Positions 1-7,559 are shown, numbered from the stretch's first letter. The stretch: DNA of 64,000 nt from Pseudomonas sp. P5_109 (GCF_034009455.1 NZ_CP125380.1:1715001-1779000); one strand, 5' to 3'. The notes: a model not told the origin generated them from the letters alone. Translations and numbers: made by a program.

Positions 1-1047
1 ACGCTGGGCATTGCGCAGCAGATTGTCGACGGCCCGTTCGATCATGGTCGGCCAGCCCTTCAGATTCAGTTGCGACTCGGCTTCGAGGTGCACGAGCTGC
101 TCGGGTGAACCGAGTTGCGCATCCTTGTGCACGGTATTGAGCAAGGTATTCAGATCCACCTCTTCGGCACTGGCGTTATCGGAGTCGACCCGCGCCAGCA
201 CGAGGATTTCGCTGATCAGCGCTTCCAGTCGGTCGCACTCACGGGTCAGGCGCGGCCAGAGCTGCTCCCGTTCTTGCGGCCCGGCTCGTTCGGCGAGCGC
301 CAGCGCGATACGCAGGCGGGCGAGGGGGGAGCGCAGTTCGTGGGAGACATCGCGCAGCAGTTGTCGCTGACTGCCTATCAGGCTCTGCAGGCGCGCACCC
401 ATGCGGTTGAAGTCGTTGGCCAGCACGCCAAATTCGTCGCGACGGTTGGCCAGCTTGACCAGGCTGTTCTGTTGATACGTGGTCTGTCCCAGGTCATGCA
501 CCGCTCCGCGCAGACGGCTGAGCGGGCGAGTGATGGAAAAGGTCACCAGCAGGCTGAACAGGGTGAGCACCACCAAGGCGATTCCCAGGGCACTGAGTGG
601 CCAAAGCAGGCTTTCGCGGTGCCAGGCGTCCAGTTCCGGGTGTGGAATGCGGTAGATGAACAGGTAGGTGTCACCGGTTTTTTCGCTGGTGAACTCATCA
701 GTCAGACGTCGCCATGGCAGGCGTCGGTCCTCGTTGTTCTGGCGGGCCTCAAAGGCCGCCGCACGTTTGGGGAAGGTACCGCGTACGACCGGATCGCCGC
801 TCTCGTTGAGCACCTGGACGTCGATGTGATATTGGCGTTTGCGTTGCTGGAGAATGTCCTGGGCGGCGTCTTCGCCCTGACTTTCGTAAGTTTGCGTCCA
901 CTGTTCGGCCAGCGTGTTGAGGCCCGGGTGGCGGCTGAGAATCCAGGCGTCCTGGTTGAGCATGTGCCCGAGCAGGATGGAAAGCCCTGCAACCAGAGCG
1001 ATGGCCAGCCAGAAGCTGGCCAGGATACGCCAGAACAATGAACGCAC
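1..1047 (-). CDS. cpxA: CpxA/CpxS-like sensor histidine kinase (3' end outside window)
   Basis: Inner-membrane sensor kinase expected to phosphorylate the OmpR-family regulator at 10753-11430. Reading the minus strand, translation starts at a GTG (1047) with GAGGA about 8 nt upstream. It gives an N-terminal membrane segment (FWRILASFWLAIALVAGL), a periplasmic region of roughly 130 residues, a second membrane segment, a HAMP linker (ITRPLSRLRGAV) and the dimerisation/phosphoacceptor helix with the motif VSHELRSPLARL. The ATPase domain is only begun; the NLLRNA N-box is visible just before the left edge. The next gene upstream is a CpxP/Spy-like protein, so a Cpx-type envelope stress role is likely. 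In P. aeruginosa the same three genes are adjacent (PA3204-PA3206, from memory). Oddity: here the regulator gene is about 9 kb away, separated by a foreign-looking gene cluster. Confidence 0.9.
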   Translation of the reverse strand, partial: MRSLFWRILASFWLAIALVAGLSILLGHMLNQDAWILSRHPGLNTLAEQWTQTYESQGEDAAQDILQQRKRQYHIDVQVLNESGDPVVRGTFPKRAAAFEARQNNEDRRLPWRRLTDEFTSEKTGDTYLFIYRIPHPELDAWHRESLLWPLSALGIALVVLTLFSLLVTFSITRPLSRLRGAVHDLGQTTYQQNSLVKLANRRDEFGVLANDFNRMGARLQSLIGSQRQLLRDVSHELRSPLARLRIALALAERAGPQEREQLWPRLTRECDRLEALISEILVLARVDSDNASAEEVDLNTLLNTVHKDAQLGSPEQLVHLEAESQLNLKGWPTMIERAVDNLLRNAQR

Positions 1048-1072
1048 AGGAAATCCTCGGATAAGCACCAAA

Positions 1073-1168
1073 CCCTGTGGGAGCGGGCTTGCTCGCGAAA
1101 GCGTCGGCACATTCGACATAGATGCTGTCTGTCACACCGCCTTCGCGAGCAAGCCCGCTCCCACAGGG
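1073..1168. repeat. REP palindrome pair (class GGGAGCGGGCTTGCTCGCGAA)
   Basis: Two inverted copies of a Pseudomonas REP sequence, CCCTGTGGGAGCGGGC... and its complement, face each other around about 40 nt. They lie between the sensor kinase start and the cpxP-like stop. The same class recurs at 24104, 26927 and 51499. Confidence 0.9.
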
Positions 1169-1222
1169 GATCAAAAACATCAGACCCAACGGTGTTGAGC
1201 CGTTGGGTCCGGGGTCAGCGCA

Positions 1223-1672
1223 TTATTGCGCTTTTTGCGGTTGCTGCGCTTTCCAGGCCTTGAATTCAGCCCACTCGGCGCGACGCTCGGCCTGTTTTTT
1301 CTGGATCTCGTCGAATTTCTTCTGTTGATCCGGCTTCAGCACGGCGCGCACGTCGGCTTCGGCTTTCTGGTGCTTGGCAGTCATTTCGTCTTTCATGGCT
1401 TTCTGATCGGCTGGCGAGAGTTTCTCCAGGTACTTCTCGACCAGTTGCTTACGCTCATGCATCTGCTCGCCCATGATCTTGCGGATCTGCTCGCGCTGTT
1501 CGCGGCTCAGGTCCAGTTGACTGTAGGGGCCTTTACCGTGCATGCCGTGCATCTGACCGCCGTGGCGCGAGCCGTCCATCGGCCCATCCATCGGGCCTGC
1601 GCCTTCAGGCATGGCCATGGCAACGGTCGGCAGGGCAGCTGCGAACATCAGAGCGATAAGAGTCTTGCGCAT
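1223..1672 (-). CDS. CpxP/Spy-family periplasmic stress protein
   Basis: A 149-residue protein with a clear Sec signal peptide (MRKTLIALMFAAALPTVAMA), a Met/His/Gly-rich stretch after cleavage that could bind metal, and two LTxxQ-like elements (LSREQREQIRKIM near residue 55 and LKPDQQKKFDEI near 112) in a helical charged body. This is the layout of Spy/CpxP periplasmic chaperones and Cpx feedback regulators. I chose the ATG at 1672, since upstream in-frame starts would bury the signal peptide. The gene lies upstream of the sensor kinase on the same strand, and a GTAAA direct-repeat site lies about 85 nt upstream, so self-regulation by the Cpx system is likely. Function beyond the family is inferred. 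Confidence 0.85.
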   Translation of the reverse strand: MRKTLIALMFAAALPTVAMAMPEGAGPMDGPMDGSRHGGQMHGMHGKGPYSQLDLSREQREQIRKIMGEQMHERKQLVEKYLEKLSPADQKAMKDEMTAKHQKAEADVRAVLKPDQQKKFDEIQKKQAERRAEWAEFKAWKAQQPQKAQ

Positions 1673-1754
1673 GGTGTATCTCCTTGTCTCGTTCCCGGTA
1701 CGTTCCGGATGAATGCAGATTACGCAGATCAAGGTCAGCGGCAGTCAGCGAAGC

Positions 1755-1770
1755 GTAAAGCTTGGGTAAA
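1755..1770. promoter_or_regulatory. Candidate CpxR-binding direct repeat
   Basis: GTAAA-N6-GTAAA (1755-1759 and 1766-1770) fits the known CpxR consensus GTAAA-N4-8-GTAAA, with an 11-bp period that puts both halves on one DNA face. It lies upstream of the cpxP/spy-like gene, the classic Cpx target. Binding is inferred. Confidence 0.65.
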
Positions 1771-1948
1771 GATGGTTTTGTGCAGACCTGACAATTCCAC
1801 CACATCGACGGACTAATTACACTTTGCTCGCCGCAACTCTCCTTTGTGCCAGGTATTACGCTAGCGCGCCTCTTTGAGCTGTGTTGGTCGTTTACGTAGG
1901 TAAAATCTGCCTTAATAATTTTGCTCTAGCATATTTTTTTATTGTGGG

Positions 1949-1970
1949 CAACTGCTTCAGTTGACAGGTT
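1949..1970. promoter_or_regulatory. Lux-box-like palindrome upstream of ligase operon
   Basis: The stretch contains CTG-N10-CAG (CTG 1952-1954, CAG 1965-1967) within AACTG...CAGGTT, the core spacing of LuxR-type operators. It also contains the perfect inner repeat CAACTG-CTT-CAGTTG (1949-1963). A TTGACA (-35-like) overlaps it at 1961-1966, but I see no good -10 at the right distance. It lies about 90 nt before the start of the first cluster gene. A LexA site also has CTG-N10-CAG, but that normally needs CTGT-N8-ACAG, so a LuxR-type operator is the better guess. Confidence 0.4.
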
Positions 1971-2058
1971 TGTGGTTTTCCGTGGCTTGGTTAGTGTCGG
2001 CACTCAGAGAAAGCAGTCGTCATGGCGAAGAACACCAATTTCGATGAGGGAGAAAGGC

Positions 2059-3414
2059 ATGGTTGCGAGAAAGGTATTTGATGAGTTCACCGTAAAGTAT
2101 GACGATATCCATCGGCAGTACTGGACCAACACGCTTAGTGAAGACAATCTTAAGCAATGGCATGAAGAAAGGCTTAAAACAGTTCTGCGTCACGTAAAAA
2201 ACAAGTCCGTATTTTATGGTAAGCACTTTAAAGATATTGATGTCGAAGACATCACCCTGGCGAATCTCGCTTCACTTCCTTTTACCACTAAAGATGACTT
2301 AAGAGAGGCCGGGCTGGATATTTTGTCCGGCACACTTGAAGACAGTGTTTATTATTATGAAACTACCGGCACGACCGGTCCGGCAACCCCTTGTCCGCGG
2401 GATAAAAAAGAAAGTTATGCAAGTAACAAACAACTCGCGATGGCGTACCAAGCGGTGTTGGAGAAACATTTCCCTGCAGAGAAAACTGTTGTCGGCGTCA
2501 TGGGGCCAACTGAGGTGCATTCCTTCGGCGATACCTTGGGTGATGTATGTCATCAGTTGGGTGTCTGTAACGCCAAAATCTGGCCGCACTCTCCGGTCAT
2601 CGGCTATCCCAAGACGCTCCAGTTGATGAAGGACTTGCGTATCGGCGTCGTCGCGTCGGCCCCGGGACTGCTACTGGCACTGGCCAAGGAGGCTGAGCGG
2701 CAGGGTTTCAACCCGCGCGAGGACTTTCATTTGCGGGCGTTCATGATGAGCGGTGAGCTCTGTACGCCAGCCTTGAAGAACAACTTGTACAGCCTCTGGG
2801 GTTGTGAGGCCTACAACAGCCTGTATGGCTCACAAGAAGCGATGATTATTGCCGCTGCCAATACCAGCGACCAACTGATACCCCATCGACTCAACTACAT
2901 CATTGAGGTGTTGAACCCGCAAACGGGCGAAAGTCTGGGTGACAGTGGTGAAGGGGAGTTGTGCGTCACCATGCTGATCGACGGCGTGAAACCGTTGATT
3001 CGCTACCGCACGGGCGATTTGGTCTGCATTCAAAAAGCAGCAAAAAAACCGATTGCCCTGGCGCAAGTAATGAAAGTGGTTGGGCGTGTCAAAGATTCCA
3101 TGACCCTTAACGGCAAGGCCTTCACAGCTGGCCATATCGAGCAGGCGCTGCTTGAAGGTGTCGAGCAATGCCTAGGTTATCAAATCGTCATCAACTGCGT
3201 GAATGGCAGGGATACGGTGATCGCCAAAATGGAAATGTCCAGTTTTTACCGAGGTGATCGCAGCCAATTGACGTTGCTGATTCGTGAACGCGTGCGCGAG
3301 CGCCTGGGGGTTGAGGCGACAATCATGATGGTCGATGACCTTGATGACCACGTGAATCTGGGCAGTTGGTTCAGTTGGAAAGAAGCGCGAATTGTCGATC
3401 AGCGCAGCCGATAG
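2059..3414 (+). CDS. PaaK-type acyl/aryl-CoA ligase (AMP-forming), cluster gene 1
   Basis: A 451-residue adenylate-forming enzyme of the phenylacetate-CoA ligase (PaaK) family. Visible motifs are the ATP-binding loop ETTGTTGP (residues 101-108), the adenylate-binding YGSQE, the hinge-side YRTGD and the C-terminal KEARIVDQR, which corresponds to the PaaK lysine region. The family activates aryl or acyl carboxylates as AMP esters and transfers them to CoA. ATG 2059 was chosen because AGGGAG lies 6 nt before it; the in-frame ATG at 2044 has no ribosome site. The next gene is an acyl-CoA-type N-acyltransferase and an anthranilate synthase pair lies downstream, so anthranilate is a plausible substrate (inference). 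It opens a six-gene plus-strand run. Alternative: a fatty or hydroxycinnamic acid ligase. Confidence 0.85.
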   Translation: MVARKVFDEFTVKYDDIHRQYWTNTLSEDNLKQWHEERLKTVLRHVKNKSVFYGKHFKDIDVEDITLANLASLPFTTKDDLREAGLDILSGTLEDSVYYYETTGTTGPATPCPRDKKESYASNKQLAMAYQAVLEKHFPAEKTVVGVMGPTEVHSFGDTLGDVCHQLGVCNAKIWPHSPVIGYPKTLQLMKDLRIGVVASAPGLLLALAKEAERQGFNPREDFHLRAFMMSGELCTPALKNNLYSLWGCEAYNSLYGSQEAMIIAAANTSDQLIPHRLNYIIEVLNPQTGESLGDSGEGELCVTMLIDGVKPLIRYRTGDLVCIQKAAKKPIALAQVMKVVGRVKDSMTLNGKAFTAGHIEQALLEGVEQCLGYQIVINCVNGRDTVIAKMEMSSFYRGDRSQLTLLIRERVRERLGVEATIMMVDDLDDHVNLGSWFSWKEARIVDQRSR

Positions 3415-3427
3415 GCGAGGGCACTGT

Positions 3428-3982
3428 ATGAGTATGTCCGTACAAGTCGTGTCGGCGAAAAGTGAACTTTTCCAGAAAGTGTGTTCTTTAAGGTCTCGCT
3501 ACATTGGTGACAACCCTGCCAGTGAGGAAAGTTTTTCCGATGCCGAGGCATTGCGCGATACCTACTCGTATCACATGGCTTATCTGGATGGAGACGAGAT
3601 TGTCGGCGCTATCCGGATAACTCCGTTAGGACATGGCATGAGCTTTGTCGAACGGGTCGTTAATGTGGGGCTTTACTTCGCTCATCCAATGGATTCGTTT
3701 GACGCCAATCGTCTGGTGTTGGATGAGAAGTACAGAGGCGGTTTGCACTTGAGATTCTTTCTTCTGCAAACAGCCATTTGGTTGAAGGCCAATACGCAGT
3801 TTCGATACATCTCGGCTTTGTGCCGGGGGCGCTTGGCTGCCTTGTATGTCGATATCGGAGGGCATGTTCTGGCCGACGATATTATCTGGGCTAGCTGTCA
3901 ATCATCACGTGATTACAGTTTGGTTTACCTGGAGTTGGAAACCGTCTTTAACACCATAAAAGGGAAAGTAGCTCATGGATAA
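3428..3982 (+). CDS. LuxI/FeeM-like GNAT N-acyltransferase, cluster gene 2
   Basis: A 184-residue protein with a GNAT-fold pattern nearest to autoinducer synthases and N-acyl amino acid synthases. An early arginine (SLRSRYI) is followed by a beta-hairpin segment YSYHMAYLDGDEIVGAIRITP, which resembles the LuxI D/Y...G..R..P region, and FDANRLVLDEKYRGG, which resembles the FeeM/LuxI E.SR(F/L).V...YRG core with Asp/Asn in place of Glu. Such enzymes move an acyl group from CoA or ACP to an amine such as homoserine lactone (via SAM) or an amino acid. ATG 3428 has GAGGG just upstream. It follows the ligase by 13 nt and its last 8 nt overlap the next gene. Product unknown; the family call is by eye. 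Confidence 0.65.
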   Translation: MSMSVQVVSAKSELFQKVCSLRSRYIGDNPASEESFSDAEALRDTYSYHMAYLDGDEIVGAIRITPLGHGMSFVERVVNVGLYFAHPMDSFDANRLVLDEKYRGGLHLRFFLLQTAIWLKANTQFRYISALCRGRLAALYVDIGGHVLADDIIWASCQSSRDYSLVYLELETVFNTIKGKVAHG

Positions 3983-4661
3983 TTTCTTCAAAGATCTGGA
4001 TGCCATTGTCGACAGCGGCTGGGCCAAAATCAAAAAAGGTCGCTATTGGAGTCACAGCCTTGAGCAACCGATTACGGTCGAACTTTATCAGCAGGTGATG
4101 CTCCAGGTTTACCATTACACCCGGTTCAACTCGATCAATCAGGCAGCCTGTGCATTCAGCGCGGATCCGGGTCAGACGACGCTGCTGCGCTTCGTTTACA
4201 AGCACGCACTTGAAGAGTTGGGCCACGAGAAAATGGTCCTTCGTGACCTAGAGTCCATCGCTGCCTTGCCTGCGTCGCTGCCTGCACCGCTTCCTCCCAC
4301 TCAGGCGCTGATCGCTTATCTGAACGACGTGGCCATTCGCCTGGGACCGATTGCCCGTTTGGGTTACAGCTATTGGGCAGAAGAGGTGTATGGCCACATC
4401 CAGCCCATCCTGAACAAGTTCCGCGTAGACCTGGGACTTAAAGATGAGCAGATGACCTTCTTTGTCGCCCATTCGACCATTGATGAAAAGCACTCCGAAG
4501 AAGTGCGCCTGGCGATGCAACGCGCGGTGAAGACGGATGAAGAGCGAGCACAGATCAAAGAAGTGGCGAGGGTGACGTTGTACCTAACCGGTCAGTTGCT
4601 GGAGGAGTCGCTGCTGGAATATGAACGTCTCGTCGACGCGCCATTGGCCAAGGCATCCTGA
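3975..4661 (+). CDS. Haem-oxygenase-like diiron enzyme (HDO/TenA-like), cluster gene 3
   Basis: A 228-residue all-helical protein of the haem-oxygenase-like superfamily. The segment KHALEELGHEKMVL (about 76-89) supplies an E-x-x-H pair (E81, H84), YWAEEVYGH (133-141) supplies acidic residues, and HSTIDEKHSEE (166-176) supplies D-x-x-H (D170, H173). This is the ligand pattern of haem-oxygenase-like diiron oxidases/oxygenases such as UndA, BesC and the SznF central domain, which oxidise amines or cleave C-C bonds. It is therefore more likely an oxidative tailoring enzyme than a thiaminase. Its ATG lies inside the last codons of the acyltransferase (ATGGATAA), so the two are probably translationally coupled. 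Substrate unknown; a neighbouring flavin reductase could supply electrons. Confidence 0.75.
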   Translation: MDNFFKDLDAIVDSGWAKIKKGRYWSHSLEQPITVELYQQVMLQVYHYTRFNSINQAACAFSADPGQTTLLRFVYKHALEELGHEKMVLRDLESIAALPASLPAPLPPTQALIAYLNDVAIRLGPIARLGYSYWAEEVYGHIQPILNKFRVDLGLKDEQMTFFVAHSTIDEKHSEEVRLAMQRAVKTDEERAQIKEVARVTLYLTGQLLEESLLEYERLVDAPLAKAS

Positions 4662-4665
4662 ACTG

Positions 4666-5277
4666 ATGAAGCTGATCGTCATTGTCGGGTCAAGCCGGTC
4701 ACACGGGGTCAGCAGTCGGGTGGTGTCGTTGATTCGACGCCACCTGAAAGGACGCGCATCGGTCGAAGATCTCTGGCTTCGCGATTATCGTATCGACTAC
4801 TGCGATGCCGATAACGCCTGTTCACACATCGATTGTTCTCTGCCAGACGATGTCGCCGCGATCGTCGATGAAATGGTCAAGGCGGACGCCATTCTGTACT
4901 TGCCAGTGATGCATGCCTATGGAACCAACAGCCGTTTCCAAGCGTTCCTGGAGCGGGTGGGGTATGGCTTCATGCGTCCGCGAGAGCGGCCACTGCGAGA
5001 CAAACTTGCAGCGGTGGCGGTGGTGGGGCGTCGATACGGTCACACGGCGGTATTTGGCCAGGTGGTGCTCAATGTCCTGTTGAACAAAATGGTGTTGGTC
5101 GGCTCGGGGTTTCCGGCCACGTTCAACACACAACTGGTTCAGGACCCGGAAGCGGAACAGGCATTGCGGGAAACCCTGGATCGTCTCGTGGAGCACTATC
5201 AAAAGTTGAACGAACAACCCCGTCGCGGCGCCGAGCGTTTGCGCCTGCTCAAGCAAGTCCAATTTCAAACGGGATGA
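4666..5277 (+). CDS. NADPH-dependent FMN reductase / iron-sulfur-flavoprotein-like protein, cluster gene 4
   Basis: A 203-residue flavodoxin-fold protein. The N-terminal loop GSSRSHGVSSRVV (8-20) fits the FMN phosphate-binding site, and LPVMHAYGTNSRFQAFLERV (after residue 80) is the usual second flavin-binding loop. Three cysteines, C46-x5-C52-x4-C57, sit where iron-sulfur flavoproteins of this family carry their cluster cysteines, so a redox centre is possible. ATG 4666 starts 5 nt after the stop of the diiron enzyme gene. The likely role is to deliver reducing equivalents to that enzyme (inference from position), though it could itself reduce a biosynthetic intermediate. Confidence 0.75.
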   Translation: MKLIVIVGSSRSHGVSSRVVSLIRRHLKGRASVEDLWLRDYRIDYCDADNACSHIDCSLPDDVAAIVDEMVKADAILYLPVMHAYGTNSRFQAFLERVGYGFMRPRERPLRDKLAAVAVVGRRYGHTAVFGQVVLNVLLNKMVLVGSGFPATFNTQLVQDPEAEQALRETLDRLVEHYQKLNEQPRRGAERLRLLKQVQFQTG

Positions 5278-5284
5278 TGGATAG

Positions 5285-6169
5285 ATGCCTATTCGAGATT
5301 CATTGATAGCCGTACTAGTGGCATTCCTGTGGGGGGCACAAGTGACGGCGGTTAAAATTGGCGGGCAAGAGCTTCCGCCTATCCTCATGGTCGCTATGCG
5401 CTTCGCCTTGATGGCGGCTGTATTAGTACCTTTTTGCGGAGTCCCAAAACGTAGCGAACTGCTTCAAGTGTTCGGGATCGCTTCCCTGGTGGGGGCGCTT
5501 CATTTCGGATTGCTGTATTGCGGTATTTCGCGAGTGGATGCTTCGACGTCTGCAGTCGCTTACCAGTTGGCGACACCTTTCACTCTATTGCTGGCCTTTG
5601 CAATATTGGGGGAGCGCATCGCATTACCCGTCGTGGGGGGAATTGTCATCGCGTTGCTTGGCGTGTTGACGGTGTTGGGTGGCGTAGGCAAGGGCGGTGC
5701 GTTGTCGGGAATATTGCTGGTGATCGCTGCGGCTTTTGTCTTCGCCGTGGGAACGTTGCTCACCAAGCGCTGGGGACCTTTCAACCCGGTGGCGATAAGC
5801 GCGTGGACGGCATTGATTGCTGCGCCGGAGTTGCTGCTTGTTTCGGCTGCGGTAGAGGGGCAGGCGTGGAGTTCTGTCCTGACGGCCAGTCCGACGGCCT
5901 GGGCTGCCGTGCTGTATACCGCCGTAAGCGGCGGGCTGATTGGATTTGGCCTGTGGTATTGGCTTTTGGGCAGACACCCTATCCAGCGCCTGACGCCGTT
6001 TCTGTTATTGGTGCCAGTGTTTGCGGTCGCGGTCAGCCAGCTTCTTCTGAAAGAAGGTCTGTCGCTGAGCCTTGTTGTCGGCGGTGCGGCGGTTTTTGTC
6101 GGTGTCGGGCTTTGCCAGGTCCGCCTGCCGCCCCGGCAGGCTTGTGCAAGCAATAACCCAGCCGATTGA
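5285..6169 (+). CDS. EamA (DMT superfamily) transporter, cluster gene 5
   Basis: A 294-residue inner-membrane protein with about ten hydrophobic segments arranged as two EamA repeats. The first opens with LIAVLVAFLWGAQVTAVKIG, and the family-typical STSAVAYQLATPFTLLLAFAILGE and P-x-x-LLLVPVFAV segments are visible. EamA proteins export metabolites, often amino acid derivatives. Its place between the reductase and the hydrolase, in the same tightly spaced run (7 nt from the previous stop), suggests export of, or resistance to, the cluster product. Confidence 0.85.
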   Translation: MPIRDSLIAVLVAFLWGAQVTAVKIGGQELPPILMVAMRFALMAAVLVPFCGVPKRSELLQVFGIASLVGALHFGLLYCGISRVDASTSAVAYQLATPFTLLLAFAILGERIALPVVGGIVIALLGVLTVLGGVGKGGALSGILLVIAAAFVFAVGTLLTKRWGPFNPVAISAWTALIAAPELLLVSAAVEGQAWSSVLTASPTAWAAVLYTAVSGGLIGFGLWYWLLGRHPIQRLTPFLLLVPVFAVAVSQLLLKEGLSLSLVVGGAAVFVGVGLCQVRLPPRQACASNNPAD

Positions 6170-6198
6170 TCGGCGAACCCGTTGAGAGGTTATTTTCC

Positions 6199-7071
6199 AT
6201 GAAGTGGCCAGGTCAGTTGGTACTGCTCGCCTTGCGTCAGCAAAACCGGTTTCGCTACAGGCTTAAAGTCCGGCGCTGGAAAGCAGGCGTTTATGAGATC
6301 GCCTATTTGTACTCGAACGGCCACGAGGCCGGGCCCACCCTGGTGTTCCTCCATGGATTAGGGGCCAGTAAGGATCAGTGGGGGCCGCAAATTTACTCGT
6401 TGGTGGACGCTTACAACTGCGTTTTCCTGGACCTTCCCGGTGAGGGGGAATCCTCGTTCGACGGCGTACAAAGCTACAGTCCTGTGGCTCAAGTGGAGCG
6501 GTTGAAGGCTTTTTTCGATGCGCAGTCCTTCAAGGACGTCGTATTGATTGGCAGCTCCATTGGTGGCTGTATTGCCTGCCTTTATTCAGCCACTTATCCG
6601 GCAGAGGTATCCCGTTTAATCGCAATGGCGCCTGCCGGCTTGCCGGCGGCAAGGCTTAGTCCGGCCATGAGCAAGTTTCTTGAGTCTGGCAAGTATCCCT
6701 TTGGCTACCGGACCGTCAGTGAAATGCAGGGGCTTTGGGAGATCGTGTTTACTCGAGTGCCGAAGGTCCCGGCGTTTCTGGCAAAGGCTCTGGCTACCAA
6801 GGGTGCGCTTCGCTATGTGCGGGTCGGGAAAATACTGGGGGACTTCAACGGCGCCGGATTGTACCCGCTTCAAAAGCGGCTAGCTGACGTCCAGGCCCGG
6901 ACCTTGATTGTGTGGGGGAGCAACGATCGCGTGTTTGATGTTTCTTGCCTGGATGAGGTCAACAATCTCCTGCCGCAAGCAAGTGTCTGCATCATTGAGG
7001 GCGCGGGGCATGTTCCGTATCTGGAGTGTGGCGAGCAGACCCTGGATGCTATCCAGCGGTTTCTTGCCTAA
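6199..7071 (+). CDS. Alpha/beta hydrolase, cluster gene 6
   Basis: A 290-residue alpha/beta-hydrolase-fold enzyme. The oxyanion motif HGLG (52-55), the nucleophile elbow GSSIG (S120), the acid in WGSNDRVF and the catalytic His in GAGHVPYLE form a complete triad. ATG 6199 is preferred over a TTG at 6166, since GAGAGG precedes it. Possible jobs are a thioesterase releasing an acyl-CoA intermediate, an amidase or esterase, or a lactonase that turns over a signal; the sequence does not decide. It ends the first transcription unit; a weak hairpin GCAG-N6-CTGC followed by a T-rich run lies just after the stop. Confidence 0.8.
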   Translation: MKWPGQLVLLALRQQNRFRYRLKVRRWKAGVYEIAYLYSNGHEAGPTLVFLHGLGASKDQWGPQIYSLVDAYNCVFLDLPGEGESSFDGVQSYSPVAQVERLKAFFDAQSFKDVVLIGSSIGGCIACLYSATYPAEVSRLIAMAPAGLPAARLSPAMSKFLESGKYPFGYRTVSEMQGLWEIVFTRVPKVPAFLAKALATKGALRYVRVGKILGDFNGAGLYPLQKRLADVQARTLIVWGSNDRVFDVSCLDEVNNLLPQASVCIIEGAGHVPYLECGEQTLDAIQRFLA

Positions 7072-7559
7072 ATGGTGCAGTAAGTTCTGCCTCTTTTTCG
7101 AGGTGGCTCTTTGCGTGAACCCGTGTGCAGTAAGCGACTGGAGGTGCGCGGCATGCACCAAGTCGATTCGATAGGCCCAGCAACCGACATGGGTCGCAGC
7201 TAAAGCTGAGTTCCGAGCAGCTTCAGGCGTTAGTTAGCGGGCTTCCCTGGTAGCGTCTTTTTTCTTACGGAGTAGTCCGTATGTATTAAAGGACATGTCT
7301 GACATACCCCGAACAGAGAATCAGGCAGAGTCGACGCCATGATTACTACCTCTTTCCTCGATACCGCACACAGCTTGGCTGTGCAGTTGGGAACTGCGCA
7401 GCATCGTGTGCTATCGGTTAGCTTGCCATGCGACCGCCTGATTGATGGATTCTTTAAATCAATAATTACGCTGATTGAGCCGCTTGCCAGCTTTGGTATC
7501 GGCTTGTGCGTTCGACTCTTATCTGTGTGAGTGGTTGGCAAAAATAAAGGAGTTATACC
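7072..7559. other. Long intergenic leader between the two cluster transcription units
   Basis: This 488-nt gap holds a perfect inverted repeat AAGCTG-N9-CAGCTT (7203-7223), a hairpin ACGGA-GTAG-TCCGT (7267-7280), the 8-bp palindrome GACATGTC (7292-7299) and three ANGGA motifs (7267, 7289, 7547). The last ANGGA overlaps the strong ribosome site AAAGGAG of the next gene. A 63-codon ORF (7339-7530) without a good ribosome site lies inside. It is probably a regulated 5' untranslated region. Confidence 0.5.
7203..7223. promoter_or_regulatory. Inverted repeat AAGCTG-N9-CAGCTT, candidate operator
   Basis: Perfect 6-bp arms (7203-7208 and 7218-7223) lie upstream of the anthranilate synthase/luxR unit. 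It resembles the lux-box-like site at 1949-1970 in having CTG/CAG half-sites, but with 9 rather than 10 nt between them. Operator role is inferred. Confidence 0.3.

Larger units (their letters stand above)
1673..2058. other. Divergent intergenic region: cpxP-like promoter and left boundary of inserted cluster
   Basis: This 386-nt gap separates the minus-strand cpxP-like gene from the plus-strand CoA-ligase operon. It holds a CpxR-like direct repeat (1755-1770), an inverted pair TTTAC-GTAG-GTAAA at 1891-1904, an AT-rich tract (1911-1945) and a lux-box-like palindrome (1949-1970). No convincing ORF is present. The base composition turns AT-rich from about 1800, suggesting the insertion boundary lies near here. 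Confidence 0.6.

Noticed and set aside
115..1041. A 308-codon plus-strand ORF at the left edge
   Set aside because: The minus strand encodes a clear histidine kinase over the same interval.
3975..4661. Thiaminase II (TenA) assignment for the haem-oxygenase-like protein
   Set aside because: The E-x-x-H and D-x-x-H pairs point to metal binding, and no thiamin genes are nearby.
7339..7530. A 63-codon ORF in the leader before the anthranilate synthase genes
   Set aside because: It has no convincing ribosome site, no recognisable motif and no Trp codons that would suggest a trp-type leader. It may only be an open frame in a regulatory leader.
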